A stretch of 64,000 nt of DNA, from the NCBI RefSeq assembly GCF_000715075.1, contig NC_134101.1:133190237-133254236 (forward strand), read 5' to 3'. Below, piece by piece: positions 10,726 through 21,571 of this stretch. This stretch comes from Nicotiana tabacum. Taxonomy: Eukaryota; Streptophyta; Magnoliopsida; Solanales; Solanaceae. Every line of letters starts with the position of its first letter. The first letter of the stretch is position 1. The notes beneath the pieces are model-generated. The model was not told the origin of the DNA. It did not search any database and worked only from the letters and a program-made list of their open reading frames with translations. The position numbers were made by a program, and so were the translations under genes.

Positions 10726-12295
10726 TGTGATGACCCAAAAGGTCATCACCTATTTTAGAAATAAACTCTGTATTCCGAGACCTTAAAATCCTCTTTCTGT
10801 CTCATCTCGACTTGCGTGCATGGTCCGGACCTATATCCGGAAAGCCTTCTATGTGAAAATATGAGAAATAGAAATTTCTAGAATTAAAATTTAATTATGG
10901 TTGACTTTGGTCAACATTTTGAGCAAATGTACCCGGATCCGTGTTCCGGCGATCCCGGGAGGTCCGCAGTAAAATATGGGACTTGGGCGTATGCCCAGAA
11001 ATGAATTCTGAGGTCCCAAGCCTTAGAAATCAATTTTTGAAAGAAATTGTTTTACTGAATTATCTAAGAAATGAAGAAAATAATTAATTTTTGAAACCAT
11101 TGATATCGGGCCTGTATTTTAGTTCCGGAGCCCGGTACAAATTTGTTATAGTATTTGAAAGATAACTGTGAAATCTCGTGAAAAACGGAGTTTATTTTAC
11201 GTGAGTTGGACTTCCGATTGAAGAGTTATGAACTTTGAGTGTTCTTGATGAAAATGTTGAGTTTTGAGGTTTAATTTTTGGTTTTACATGTTATTTTGAT
11301 GATGTGATCGCACGAGTAGGTCAATATGATATTTTTGAGTTAGTATGCACGTTTGGTTTGAAGTCCCGAGGGCTCGGATGAGTTTCGGGTAGGTTCCGGG
11401 ATGTTTTTAGGCTTAAAACATAGTTGTTGCAGGTCCAGAGATGTTGCAAATCTCTGAACCCGCCAGTGCTAACCGCGGAGGGTCCTTTGTAGCCGCACTC
11501 CCTTTTGTGCGGTCCGCGATGAGGAAGAATTCCACTGGTCTTACTTTGGAAAGCCTATATCTTTTGATCTACAAGGAATGTTGAGATGATTCAAAAACGA
11601 AAATTGTAGCCCTTCGTGTCTAGTTTCCATAAGGGTAAAGAAATCACAATTTAGACATCTGTAGAGAAAGTTATGGCCAAAATACTAAAGCATATCACTG
11701 CAGTCAATATTGTGAGCTCCGCGGCCGCACTCCTTTTTGTGCGGTCCGCACAGGGGGTCTAAGAGGGGTATACTTAAACGGGATTTTCAGTTATTTTTCA
11801 TTTTTCAAAACCCCAAAAACATAAGAGGCGATTTTTCAAGCGACCTTTCTTCTCCAAAACATTAGTAAGTGATTTCTAACTCATTTTCTTTACTCCTTAA
11901 CTTCTTTTTACAAGATTTCATCCTAGAATCTAGGGTTTTCATGGTGGAATTGGGAATTTTGGGTAAAACCTAAGAATATTGAAATTTGGAGATTTAGACC
12001 TCAAATTGAAGTCGGATTCCAAAACCAAGCATATATCCGAGCTCGGGGGTGAATGGGTAATCGGGTTTTGGTCCGAATTTCGGGTTTGGACCAAGCGGAC
12101 CCGGGGTCGAATTTTGATTTTTTGGAAAAACTTTAGAAAACTTATTTTCATGCATTAAAATTGATTCATTTAGCAATTATTAATATTATTAAGCAACTTG
12201 TGGCTAGATATGAGCGAGTTGGTGGTGGACTCAAGAGGTAAAGCGATAGTTGAAACTTGAATTGTGTTCGTGGCATCGAGGTAAGTGTTTGGTCT
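10726..12295 (+). mobile_element. 5' part of a Gypsy-type LTR, cut by the Ogre LTR
   Basis: The stretch begins TGTGATGACCCAAAAGG, a typical Gypsy LTR start. It follows the same plan as the LTR at 30257: a 'gacttgggcgtatgcccag' block, a GC-rich 'gcggccgcactcctttttgtg' block, and a 'gcatcgaggtaag' block near 12276 like 'gcgaggtaag' at 31551. After that block, where the other LTR continues for over 2 kb, the sequence changes at 12296 to the start of an Ogre-type LTR. The simplest reading is an older LTR interrupted by the Ogre insertion. Its remainder is not in this window, so an alternative single 5.7-kb LTR (10726-16467) cannot be fully excluded. Confidence 0.55.
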
Positions 12296-15200
12296 TGTGA
12301 GCACGTGATTTTTGCCCTATATGAATTACTCCCATAAATTCAAGAAAATATATTCTTCCCATTATTTGCAATTTCTTAGAGTCTTTGTGGGATTTTTGTT
12401 AATTGTTTGCATTTTTTTTCTATGCATATTTGTTTTATTTTAATTCGTGAAAATCCCAAAAAAATACCATGCATTTGCATTAGGATTTATTTTTTATATT
12501 TTAGGTTAATTAGCAAATTAGTTGTTTTATAAAAATGAAAAATCACAAAAATGGCTCATTTTTGTATTTTTAGCCTTTTAATATTAAATTAGTAATTTCT
12601 TCTTTTAATTTAGAAGTAATTAACTTTCATAAATATCTTAGTAGATAATTAACTTAATTTCACAGCTTAGTCTAATTTAAGAGTCTAAATTAGTTTTTTT
12701 TTTAGAAAAGAAGGGAAAAGGAAAAATAGAACAAAAAAGAAAGGAAAAGGAATGTGTTCATAAAAAAAAACCATCTGGGCCAAGACCAAAAAAACAATCC
12801 CAAGCCCAACCCCCTTCTTCTCATTAACCCGCCCCAACCCACCTAACCAACAGTCCGACCCGACCCGCCCCACTTATAACACAAAACAAACAAAAGAAAC
12901 CCTAAATCCAAAGACCCCAAACGATGGAACACTGTTCTTCTTCTCCAAATAACCGAATCCATTCCCAAAAATCGCCAAAATTCAGGCGAGTGAAATCCAA
13001 AATCGCATCGCGCATCTCTCCCTTCTCTCCTCCTACCACAAGTGTAACGGTTTCTGACACCAAAGATTTTCCTCCCCCTCACTCGCTCGAATTTGAGATA
13101 TAGCACGCGATTGGAAGGTTCTGAGAACGATTCGTTGGATGAGTGTGAGGCGTTGGATTGATTTCACTCAATCCGAACCCCACATTCATCAGAGGCTCGT
13201 TTTCAAAAGGGACCTCATCCGATTTTGAGGGCAGAGGATTTCAGAGAATTCTGGGGTAAAAAATCAGAGGAAGAAAAAATGGAGGTTTGGTTATGAGTTT
13301 TCTTAGGTTTTATTCATTCTGTTTTCTTTTCGATTTCTGAAAGAGAACGGGAAAATTTTCGAGTTCTTTTATTTTGCTTGTTCTTAGTTTGCTTCCAAAA
13401 CTCTGAAAATTCGAAAAAAAAAGTTCCATTTTCCTTCCATGATTTCCATTCAAGTGAAGATGATTTAAGCGAGCTCATCGCTGTTGAGAGCTGCTGGTCG
13501 AGTTTCCTCCGTGGCTGCTAAGTCATGTTTCTCTACTATTGCTTTGTTTTTTGGATTTCCACTACTGAACCTTCTTGTATTCTGCTCTTGGAAGTAGTTG
13601 AAGTTTTGCGCATTCAGGTGCATTTCCTCTCCTGTACTACTTTGTTTAAATGGTTTAAAACATGGTTAAGAAGTTCAGTCTTGATTAAGCTAAAATTTAT
13701 GCATTGTCGATGTGATAAGTTACATTTTGATGAAACCTGTGGTTGCTAGCAGAGCACGAATCTGCAACGCTTTTACTTTCGAATTCTTCCTGTCTGTTTC
13801 ATTAGTTTGCTTTGTTTGGTTGAAGCTTGGGTAGTTGTGAAAATGTTAGCCGAATCTCATTCTAGCGACGTGTTATGTTGTGATTTTTATGAACATTTAG
13901 TACATTCTTCTCAGTTGGAGCCCAAAAGAGTGCTGGAAACAAGTATTGTTTTCTGCCTATTGATAATCCAGTCTACTTGTTACTGTTCCTTGTTCTGCTG
14001 AGTCCCTATGTCAACTGATAGCCCTATTTGATCGGGAAATAATTGGTGTTGGAATTCATGTGTCAAAACATAGAGTGATTGTGAACATTAACCGTTTGGT
14101 GTAGATCCTATGTGCTTGAGTTGATAATTCTATTAGACCTGAAAGTTTAAGTTTCAAGTTATACAATTGACGAGGAAGTGCAGTTGTCCAGGTCTGCTTA
14201 TTTGTTTTTTTTAACTTAAAATGTGCATTTGTGTGACAACTTGTCGTTTGGTTAAGCGAGATGTTCCTCATTTTGAATGATATTAGCTAAGTCCATATCT
14301 TGTGTTCTTTGATTGTAAGCTTAATCCCACGGCCTGAGCTTAACCCATGTTAAACCCCTTCCTAATGATTAAAACTTTTTAAAGTTAAGTTCCTCATATA
14401 TAGCATAGAATTGATACTATGAACATTTGTCTGAACAATGTCGTGGTCCAGTACTGGGTGTATCTGAGTTGAATGGCCCTTGAATGAAAGTGAATGAAGG
14501 TTTAATTCTGAAACCAGAGGCAAAGCCTCATTTTCCCCTCTTGTTTTGAGTTTCTTACAGTTAGTGCTTGTGTGAACTGTGAGGTATGCAACAAAAAGAT
14601 GTTCATGAGTCATACTTCTTAGAAGATTTTCAGTCTAGTATATTTGTTCTATATCTGTTACCACTGATCGTATGGGTTCCATTTGATATTCTTAATTTAG
14701 AAAGGCACGAGCGTTGGTCCGTTTCTCTGTGATAAATTGGAAGGAAAGGTCTTGGCTGCTTGATTCTAGTGATTTCTGTTTGGGCCTTCAGAAGGATTCT
14801 ATTGATATGCATGTTGGCTAACATTTAGCTTCATCTAAATAAACTCTGTTCATGTTCTAGAGTTAGCATCCTAATGCATCTGTTAAGGCTTCATTAGTTT
14901 CAAATGGTGTTTGTTTCACTCCCATCCCTAATATAGATGTACAGAATCTCAAAACATGGTTTGTATTTCATTTGGCATTAATCTAAGCTTGTTAAGGTTT
15001 GTTGGGTGGTTGTTTCCCTCCTTTTCTCCTCCATCATCATTCTTCCCCTTCATTTTCTGATAACTTGATAGGCGACACTTTGATTGGAATTGGAGCTTTA
15101 TTTTCTTTTGTTTCTTAAATAACAGTAACATTGGTGTGAGGATAGGATGAAAGATTGCAAGCTGAATGATAGTAATAGATAGTAGGCTTTGTTGAAAAGT

Positions 15201-16467
15201 GGCATTTGTTACTGGATAATTAGTGAAAGGCATGCCAACTGTTGATGGACTCATGAATACTCCATTGAGCTTTGGCAATTTCTTGAAATGTTGATGTTAT
15301 TCCTTTCATGGTAGATTACTGTATTGGTATGCGAAATATGTCATGTATTAAGGGAATTCCTAGTAACATTAATTAATATCTGGTTTTGTGTTGTCTTGTT
15401 GGAGTATGTAGTGATCAATCGAACCTCTGCTTTTGTGTTTTGTTGCTTGTTATTTTTTTATATTTTATTTTTCTCAAATATAGATGAGTTAGTTGAATCG
15501 CATTCCTAATAATAAGGTCATCACGATTACGGGTAAGGTTCTCGTGACGTAGTTGCGGTGATTAATTGCGAATTAGTTTTAAATATGAATATTCATAGCC
15601 CATTTAGTTGAATAAGTTTTGAGGCGTTCCATTCATACATTTGAATCATATAATCTATGGCCCTCATATTTTATAACTTAGTTACTAAAATAAATCTCGT
15701 AGCTTGCTTCAGGCGCGTAATTAAATCACCACAACTACGGGTACGGTTCTCGTGGCGTAATTGTGGTACCTAATTCCAAATTAGTTTTAGATACGTATAT
15801 CCTTAATTCTTTTAGTTGAATAATTTGAGGTGCGCCATACACAAATAAAATCCATAACATATGGCCCTCACATAAATACAAAAATAGTATAGAAAATGTC
15901 TTGAACTTTCATAGTTTGCTTTAGGCGCGGTAGTTAAATAATTGTCATGGCTACGGGTACGGTTCCCGTGACGTGGTCGTGACGCTTAATTTCTGAAATT
16001 CGGGGGTATATTTATGTGACCCGTCCACAATTTAATCTTTTGTTAATAAAATAAACATGTTGTAGATCGTGGATACGGTTCCCGTGACATGATCCGCGAT
16101 ATGTAACACTAATTTATTAAAAGCGGTTTAAAGGGAATAAAATGCACACAGGTTTCAAGAGTGTATTAAAATCAGATAATAGGCCAATTATAATAGTTGA
16201 GTGATCGTGCTAGAACCATGGAACCCGGGAATGCCTAACACCTTCTTCCGGGTTAACAGAATTTCATACCCGGATTTCTGTGTTCGTAGACTGTAAAACA
16301 GAGTCAATCTTTTCCTCGATTCGGGATTTAAACCGGTGACTTGGGACACCATAAATTATTCCAAGTGGCGACTCTGATTTCTAAATAAATAATCCCATTT
16401 CGATTGTCACTTAAATTGAAAAAAACTCCGTTATACCCTTCTGGAGGTAGAAAAAGGAGGTGTGACA
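12296..16467 (+). mobile_element. 5' LTR of an Ogre-type (Tat lineage) Gypsy element
   Basis: The stretch starts TGTGAGCACGTGATTTTTG and ends GGAGGTGTGACA, directly followed by a tRNA-Arg primer-binding site. That fixes it as a 5' LTR read on the plus strand. Its length, about 4.2 kb, suits Ogre elements, whose LTRs are among the longest in plants. It includes a long T-rich, gene-leader-like stretch (about 12900-15500) without a usable frame, four related hairpin modules (15513-16108), and a 3' segment with 'gtggcgactctg' (16365) that echoes the primer site. The start coordinate rests on my memory of Ogre LTR ends plus the break in likeness at 12295. Confidence 0.7.
15513..16108 (+). repeat. 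Four degenerate hairpin modules near the Ogre LTR 3' end
   Basis: Four related modules lie at about 15513, 15721, 15934 and 16055, spaced roughly 210, 215 and 120 bp apart. Each has the core 'acgggtacggttctcgtg' or a variant, flanked by arms that can pair, for example cacaactacg with cgtaattgtg in the second. The arms differ between modules but stay largely complementary within each. The first three are followed by a shared 'aattagttttaaata'-like tail or its remnant. Confidence 0.7.
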
Positions 16468-16471
16468 GCTC

Positions 16472-16511
16472 TGGCGACTCTGCTGGGGATCGAACCCAGA
16501 ATCTCTGGTTC
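16472..16511 (+). other. Ogre primer-binding site, extended tRNA-Arg complement
   Basis: Four bases after the LTR end the sequence reads TGGCGACTCTGCTGGGG and continues ATCGAACCCAGAATCTCTGG. Compared with my memory of a plant tRNA-Arg (ACG), this is the reverse complement of its 3' end, including CCA, and of the whole T arm and beyond. It covers about 40 nt with about 2 mismatches. tRNA-Arg priming is characteristic of Ogre. Confidence 0.85.
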
Positions 16512-17320
16512 AGGGTTCAAGAATTCGAGCTTAGAATAATTGTTATATTTGGCTTTATTTATTATCTGGTTTTTATTACATGTTTGGGCCTAATGTGCTA
16601 AATGCCGCTTCTTACCGCTTTGATATTATCTGAACTGCATATAAACTGCTACGAAACCCTTCTCTTCTCATCTTCGGGGATGTGCATGCTGGCATGACTC
16701 CTTTTCTGTTAGTGTCATACCTTAAATTAGGAAGAGGCTCGGACAAGTTACAAAGACGGATGGCCTTTTGATTTTCGGTACGTAGCCCCCCCTCGGCTCG
16801 AGTTGTCCACTCAGATGCACAAGTCTAGAACAACATACCCAGGTTTTGAACTTAGAATAACTCAGCCTCATACCGGATCCCTAGTAGGAACTCTTGTTTG
16901 CATCATATGCATCTGACTTTGGGGACTCAACACAGGGTTGGGTCCGTCTAGGACGGGCGTAACCGAAAACAACAGACCAACCTAATGCATGTTTGTGTGC
17001 TACCTGTGCATTTAATTTGTTTCGGACTGCATGTTGACCGGCTTCTAGATTAAGTGAGAAAACCCAGAATTTGTTAGAGAAAAGAAAAAAAGAGACCAAG
17101 TGCAGAGAATGAGAGAAAATTTCATTCGTTGCCCAAAATCCGGTATCCAAAACATCCCGAAACTCTGCCGAATTTTTGAAAAAAAAAAAGAGAAGAAAAA
17201 GGATTCCTTGAAAAAAAAAAGTTTTTCGAAAAGAGAAGAATTAGTCCAAAATAATTTTTGTTTTTTTCCTTTTCATGTCAAAACTGGCCGAACTATGCCG
17301 GTTTGATTCTCACCGGATGT

Positions 17321-18296
17321 TAGGGGTGGGCATAAAATCCGAAAAATAGAATTCCGAACCGAACCAAATTAATTTGGTATTTCGGTTTCGGTTTTTTCGG
17401 TATTTCGGTTTATTTCGGTACAAAAATTTTGGTAATTCGGTTCGGTATACGGTATTGGGTTTTTGATATTTCGGTAATAACCTTAAGTGATTTGAAATTT
17501 AATGTGGAAATCTCAATCATCCCATTACAACAAAATGAAAAGGAACCTTCTAATCAGAGGTTGTTTTTGTCTGATATGTGCAAAGTTTTGTCATGGCAAT
17601 ATCAATGGTCACAAGACCCACAAGTTTATGATTGACAAGCAATTCAACTTCCGCCTGTAAATTATTTGAGTTGGAAGTTGGTGTGGTTTCTCTTTTCTCC
17701 TCCTTTTAGCTAAAGGGTGGAGTTCTAGTTCATGCTGATGAGTAAGTTCTTTGTTGTACTTACAGTGACAACTCCCCTGGTGTAGGACATGATGCTTTCA
17801 ATACCTTCTTTAGTGAAACCAGTGGAGGGAAGCATGCCCCAAGAGCTATATTTGTCGATCTCGAACCCACTGTTATTGATGAGGTGAGAACTGGGACTTA
17901 TCGCCAGCTTTTCCATCCTGAGCAGCTCATTTCAGGAAAGGAAGATGCTGCAAATAATTTTGCCAGATGGCATTATACAAGTAGTTATTCTGGAGAACCC
18001 ATTCTAACAAAATAAAAAGGAACCTTAAGTGATTCGTAATTTAATGACTACTATTTGTAATTTTGAAATGTTCCAAAAATGGTTAAGAATTATCCTCTAT
18101 TATGTTTCAGCTGGGAGCTCAAATAGTGAAGATTTGGTTTAAACCGAAACCATACCGAAACCGTACCGAACCAAAATAAGAAATATCGAACCGTACCGAA
18201 ATATTTTGGTACGGTATTTGGTATACACAATTAATAAACCGAATACCGAACCACAATTTTTAACTACCTAACCGAAATACAAAATGCCCACCCCTA
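17321..18296. mobile_element. Non-autonomous hAT-like element carrying an alpha-tubulin gene fragment
   Basis: The termini are inverted repeats: the left starts TAGGGGTGGGCAT and the right ends ATGCCCACCCCTA, matching over 13 bp. Both are flanked by the identical 8-bp duplication CCGGATGT (17313-17320 and 18297-18304). An 8-bp TSD with TAGGG-type termini is the hAT signature. Subterminal zones are packed with 'ttcggttt' and 'ggtatttcgg' on the left and the reverse complement on the right. The 976-bp body encodes no transposase. It holds a host alpha-tubulin exon fragment (17766-17979) bounded by short direct repeats. The insertion target is the Ogre interior: the flanks rejoin smoothly when the element and one TSD are removed. 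Confidence 0.93.
17766..17979 (+). pseudogene. TUA: Captured alpha-tubulin exon fragment (residues about 39-109)
   Basis: From 17767 to 17979 there are 71 consecutive sense codons without a stop. They read like plant alpha-tubulin from Asp39 to Thr109 with no gap: [50 protein letters not shown]. This piece belongs to the N-terminal nucleotide-binding domain. It includes Glu71 and Asn101, which contact GTP in tubulins. Visible departures are SPGVGHD for TVG(V/G)xxD, SGGKHAP for the usual GAGKHVP, and Trp for Gly in ARGHYT. A TTACAG splice-acceptor-like hexamer (17760-17765) sits exactly at the known exon border after codon 38, so the piece was taken from genomic DNA including intron sequence. 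Neither the start of the protein nor its remaining 340 residues are here. Expression is unknown. Confidence 0.93.
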
Positions 18297-18669
18297 CCGG
18301 ATGTGGGATATGTAGGCAACCCTTATCGGGTCCAGCCCCGCTTTTTGGAAAACTTTGAAAAAATATATGAAGCGTCGTCGTTTTGTCGTAAATAAAGTGG
18401 GTAATGTCGTTCTTGTCTAAAATAGTTGAATGTCCCAATGGGACGCCGGGGGCTGTTTTTGCAAGAATAGCTGTTGACTGTGTTTTTTGTCAAATTTTGG
18501 CCACTTAGTGAGCACAGCCCTAAAAGCTTTCATTTCAAAGTGTTGAAGGGCCATATTCGCAAAAGTAGCCCTGGCTTCTTGATTTTTGCAAAAATAACCC
18601 CTTTTTGTTAGTTTTTCAAATGAGATTCACTTTGTGTGTAAACCAATCACCCTAATCTAAATATGCAGA

Positions 18670-20226
18670 ATGAGCACGAGTCAAAATTTACCAATGAAGG
18701 TCATGTCCAGGATTCCGTTGGATCTACTCATGTGGTGGGAAGATTTGGGTGAATCAGGACAAGATGTGGTCAACCAGTACTTGGGGGGTCTCACTGGGTT
18801 ATTGAAGATCAGGCTTAGAGGAGACATAATAAAAGCATTGGTTACATTTTGGGATCCAGCACACAACGCGTTTCATTTCTCGGACTTTGAACTCACACCC
18901 GCTTTAGAAGAGCCGGTTATGTTGGGAGTACCGAAGCTTTGAGACATAAATCTAGTTGCCCCGAGAGCCTTCACCTCTCACAAGTTTCTTGATTTGCTAA
19001 ATATAAGCAGGGGGTCGAATATGCAGATTTGGTGGTTGGGTTTTCTACTCCACAGTTCATATATCAGCGGTATGGACACATAGAGGGATTCGAAAACCCG
19101 GAGAGCAAAATTTGCAGCAAAGGGAATCGACTAAAATGGGAAGAGCATATATGCTTCGCTTTCATGGTAGTATTTCTAGGTCTTTTAGTGTTTCCTAGGA
19201 GGGACGGAAATATCGATGTACGTGTAGCCGGAGTTGTCAACACTTTGCTTACCTAGGCCAAAAGCACCCTCGCACCCATGATAGTGTCCGAAATATTCCG
19301 AGCTCTCACAGCCTGCAAGGCCGGGGCAAACTTTTTCGAAGGGTGTAACTTGTTGCTACAAATATGGATGACTGAGCATCTATGCCATCGTCCCCGGTAC
19401 ATGAACTATGGGTCAATAGGAGAAAGCTGCATAAAGAAGTTTTATACAAGGGTCGACGGGTTCAACATGCCAGAAGGGGTCGCAGAATGGATATCTCGCC
19501 TCCGCTCCGTCACGGCCGATCAAATAGAATGGAAGTTGGGTTGGCTTCCTGCTGATGAAATCATATACATGCCTGCTACTGGTCCCCACTTCCTCTTGAT
19601 GGGTCTCAGAAGCATACAGCCTTATGCCCCGTACCGGGTTTTGAGATAGCTAGGGAGGTGTCAAATAGTTCCAAAGAGATGAAGACCTTAGTACTCAGGT
19701 AGTCGAGATCGGTTCCAATGGTCAGTTTCACGAAGTGGTAGTTCTCCAGATCTAGAGTGAGTGTCATTACTTGATAGCAAGCACCAAGTGCGTAATCTAT
19801 CCAAGGGTGAAGTCTCGCCAGGTTACCTCGCATGGTACAAAAGAAGTGTTGAGTTTGGAAGACCAACCAAAAAACCCCATCTTCAAGAATTTGTCGAGGC
19901 GTCACAAGAACAGTAGGATTGGTTGGCCAAAGAAAATGAGTATAGGGCCACCATAAGCAAGCTAGAAAAGCAAGTTAGAGATCTTCAATTTGAGAATGGT
20001 TTGCAAGCCGCTGCGGATGAGGTGAAAAGAAAAAGCTAGCCAAAGAAAATGACGCCCTATGAGCCCAAATTCAGGAAATAAAAATAGCAGCCGAAAACCC
20101 CGCTAGAAGTGAAAAAGATGAAAAGCTTATAAGTAATCTTAGGTAGAAAGTGGGTGAATATGGTTTTGATCTGAACAAGGCTGAAGGCGAACTGGCAAGA
20201 GCTCGAACAAAATTGGCCAAAAATTA
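18670..20226 (+). pseudogene. Ogre ORF1-like protein remnant
   Basis: The first frame starts at 18670 (MSTSQNLPMKVMSRIPLDL) and breaks at 18942. Pieces continue at 19029-19256 and 19278-19649, the last including 'DEIIYMPATGPHFLLMGLRS'. The remainder, to about 20226, translates in shifted frames into a coiled-coil-like segment rich in Lys, Glu and Leu (WPKKMS or WLAKENEY, then KLEKQVRDLQFEN). Its position between primer site and gag, and its type (a globular part followed by a coiled coil), match the extra ORF1 of Ogre elements. The biochemical role of ORF1 is not established. Several stops and frame changes make this copy dead. Confidence 0.7.
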
Positions 20227-20264
20227 AGGCTGAAGGCGAACTGGCAAGAGCTCAAACATAAGTC
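20177..20264 (+). repeat. 49-bp tandem duplication
   Basis: The block starting 'aaggctgaaggcgaactggc' occurs at 20177 and again at 20226, an exact spacing of 49 bp. It lies at the very end of the recognisable Ogre sequence. 49 is not a multiple of three, so the duplication also disrupts the coiled-coil frame. Confidence 0.85.
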
Positions 20265-20279
20265 TGGAAGACAATTAGG

Positions 20280-21540
20280 GGGACTGGGACACTTAGTAGA
20301 CATATGAGAATTGAGCATCCTATAGAATGGGGATCTGATGGAGATGAAAATCAATCAACTCTAAACCCTACTACTGGAGGTCTTGTGAAATATTATAAAA
20401 TGATGGATCGTGAGGAGTTAGCAAAAATGATTGCTTTGGGTTGTCTACCTTTTTCTTTTGCTTCTTCATCATATCTTATTATGTATATTCAAAGGATTTA
20501 CAATCCTTTATTTAAAGGTATCCCTAGAAGTACTTGTAGATTTGATATCTTTAGACTTCATGGACAATATCAAACATACATACGTTATTTGTTTAGTCAC
20601 CTTCCTTGTAGAGTTTCTCTTACTTCTAATATTGGTCATGTTGTTAATGGAAATGATTATTTGACAATTACATGTCATTAGATATATGATACTACTTGTA
20701 TGCAAAAATGTATTATCGCTTTTAAATATGATGAAGATCAGAGTCATACTGCTGCGTTTATAAGTAGTACTATTTGTGAAGTTGTTGAATTTTATAATCT
20801 CAAGCAAAAAGTATTGTGTATGTCTTTTGATAATGCTTCTAACAATAATGCCGCAATTTCAATATTAAAACTGCATTTGAAACCACCTCTTGATGAAATT
20901 TTTCATGTTAGGTGTCCATGTCATGTTTATAATTTAATTGTTAAAAGTAGCCTTGATTTATTTTCAACTGAGATTACTCATGTTAGAAGAGCAGTTGGTA
21001 TTATTCAAGGAAATATAGACAATCTAGAATAAAGGAATTTAAGAATAAGTGTATCCAGTATAACCTTAAACCCAGATTCATGCCAGACAAAATTGTTACT
21101 AGATGGAATTATACATATATATTTTTAAAATATTGCTGCAAATATAGATTTCCAACAACTGAAGTTGCTAATGCGCATTGTACTGATCCAAACCGTATGT
21201 TAACAACTACTACTTGGGAGGTCATTAATGATGTTGTTAAATTTTTACATAAATTTTATACAGCTACTGTTGAGTTTTCTGGAGCATATTACCCTACTGT
21301 TACTATGGCTTTAGTAAATATAGTTGAAATTTCTTTTCTACTCGTTGAATTTAAGAAGAAAGAAAAATATAGGGATGTTGTTTAAAAAATATAAGCAAAA
21401 TTCAAAAAATATTTCTTTCCAATTCCTCTGATTTACTTAATTGGTGCTGTTTTAAATCCTTCTATTAAGATGTCTGATTGTTACCAATTAATGAATATTG
21501 TATATACTTATATGGAGATTGGACCAACTGAAACCCCAGA
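20280..21540 (+). pseudogene. hAT transposase remnant (BED/RICESLEEPER-like)
   Basis: Joined in order, the frames 20304-21032, 21080-21385 and 21417-21535 resemble the middle of plant hAT transposases. Recognisable blocks are 'REELAKMIALGCLPFSF', 'VLCMSFDNASNN', 'HVRCPCHVYNLIVK', 'TRWNYTYIFLK', and a 'PLIYLIGAVLNPSIKM' segment where family members have a P-x-L-DPR-K motif. In-frame stops occur near 20679 and 21030, and frames shift twice. The usual first catalytic Asp position (TTDxW) reads TSNIG. The BED zinc finger at the N terminus and the C-terminal dimerisation domain are missing. About 410 of the usual 650-700 residues are present. Left neighbour is the broken Ogre; right neighbour is a truncated Copia LTR. 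Confidence 0.85.
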
Positions 21541-21571
21541 TTTATATGCTTGTATGAACAAGCCAAATAAA

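Larger units (their letters stand above)
16468..20270 (+). mobile_element. Ogre interior, 5' portion only
   Basis: This is the leader (16468-18669) and ORF1 region of the Ogre element that starts at 12296. It is interrupted by the hAT-like insertion 17321-18296. The leader contains A-rich runs at 17165-17220. The element ends abruptly near 20270, before gag, where a hAT transposase remnant begins. No protease, reverse transcriptase, RNase H, integrase or 3' LTR of this element is present in the window, so it is a 5' fragment. Confidence 0.75.

Noticed and set aside
12900..15500. Possible host gene leader and introns (T-rich, 'aaccctaaatcc', splice-like sites)
   Set aside because: It lies within the interval bounded by an Ogre LTR start and the Ogre primer site, and has no exon with family likeness.
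16472..16511. tRNA gene on the minus strand
   Set aside because: Only the 3' half of a tRNA-Arg is represented; no D arm or anticodon loop follows, and its place just after an LTR explains it as a primer site.
17725..17916. 63-codon minus-strand frame over the tubulin fragment
   Set aside because: It is the opposite-strand shadow of the tubulin codons on the plus strand.
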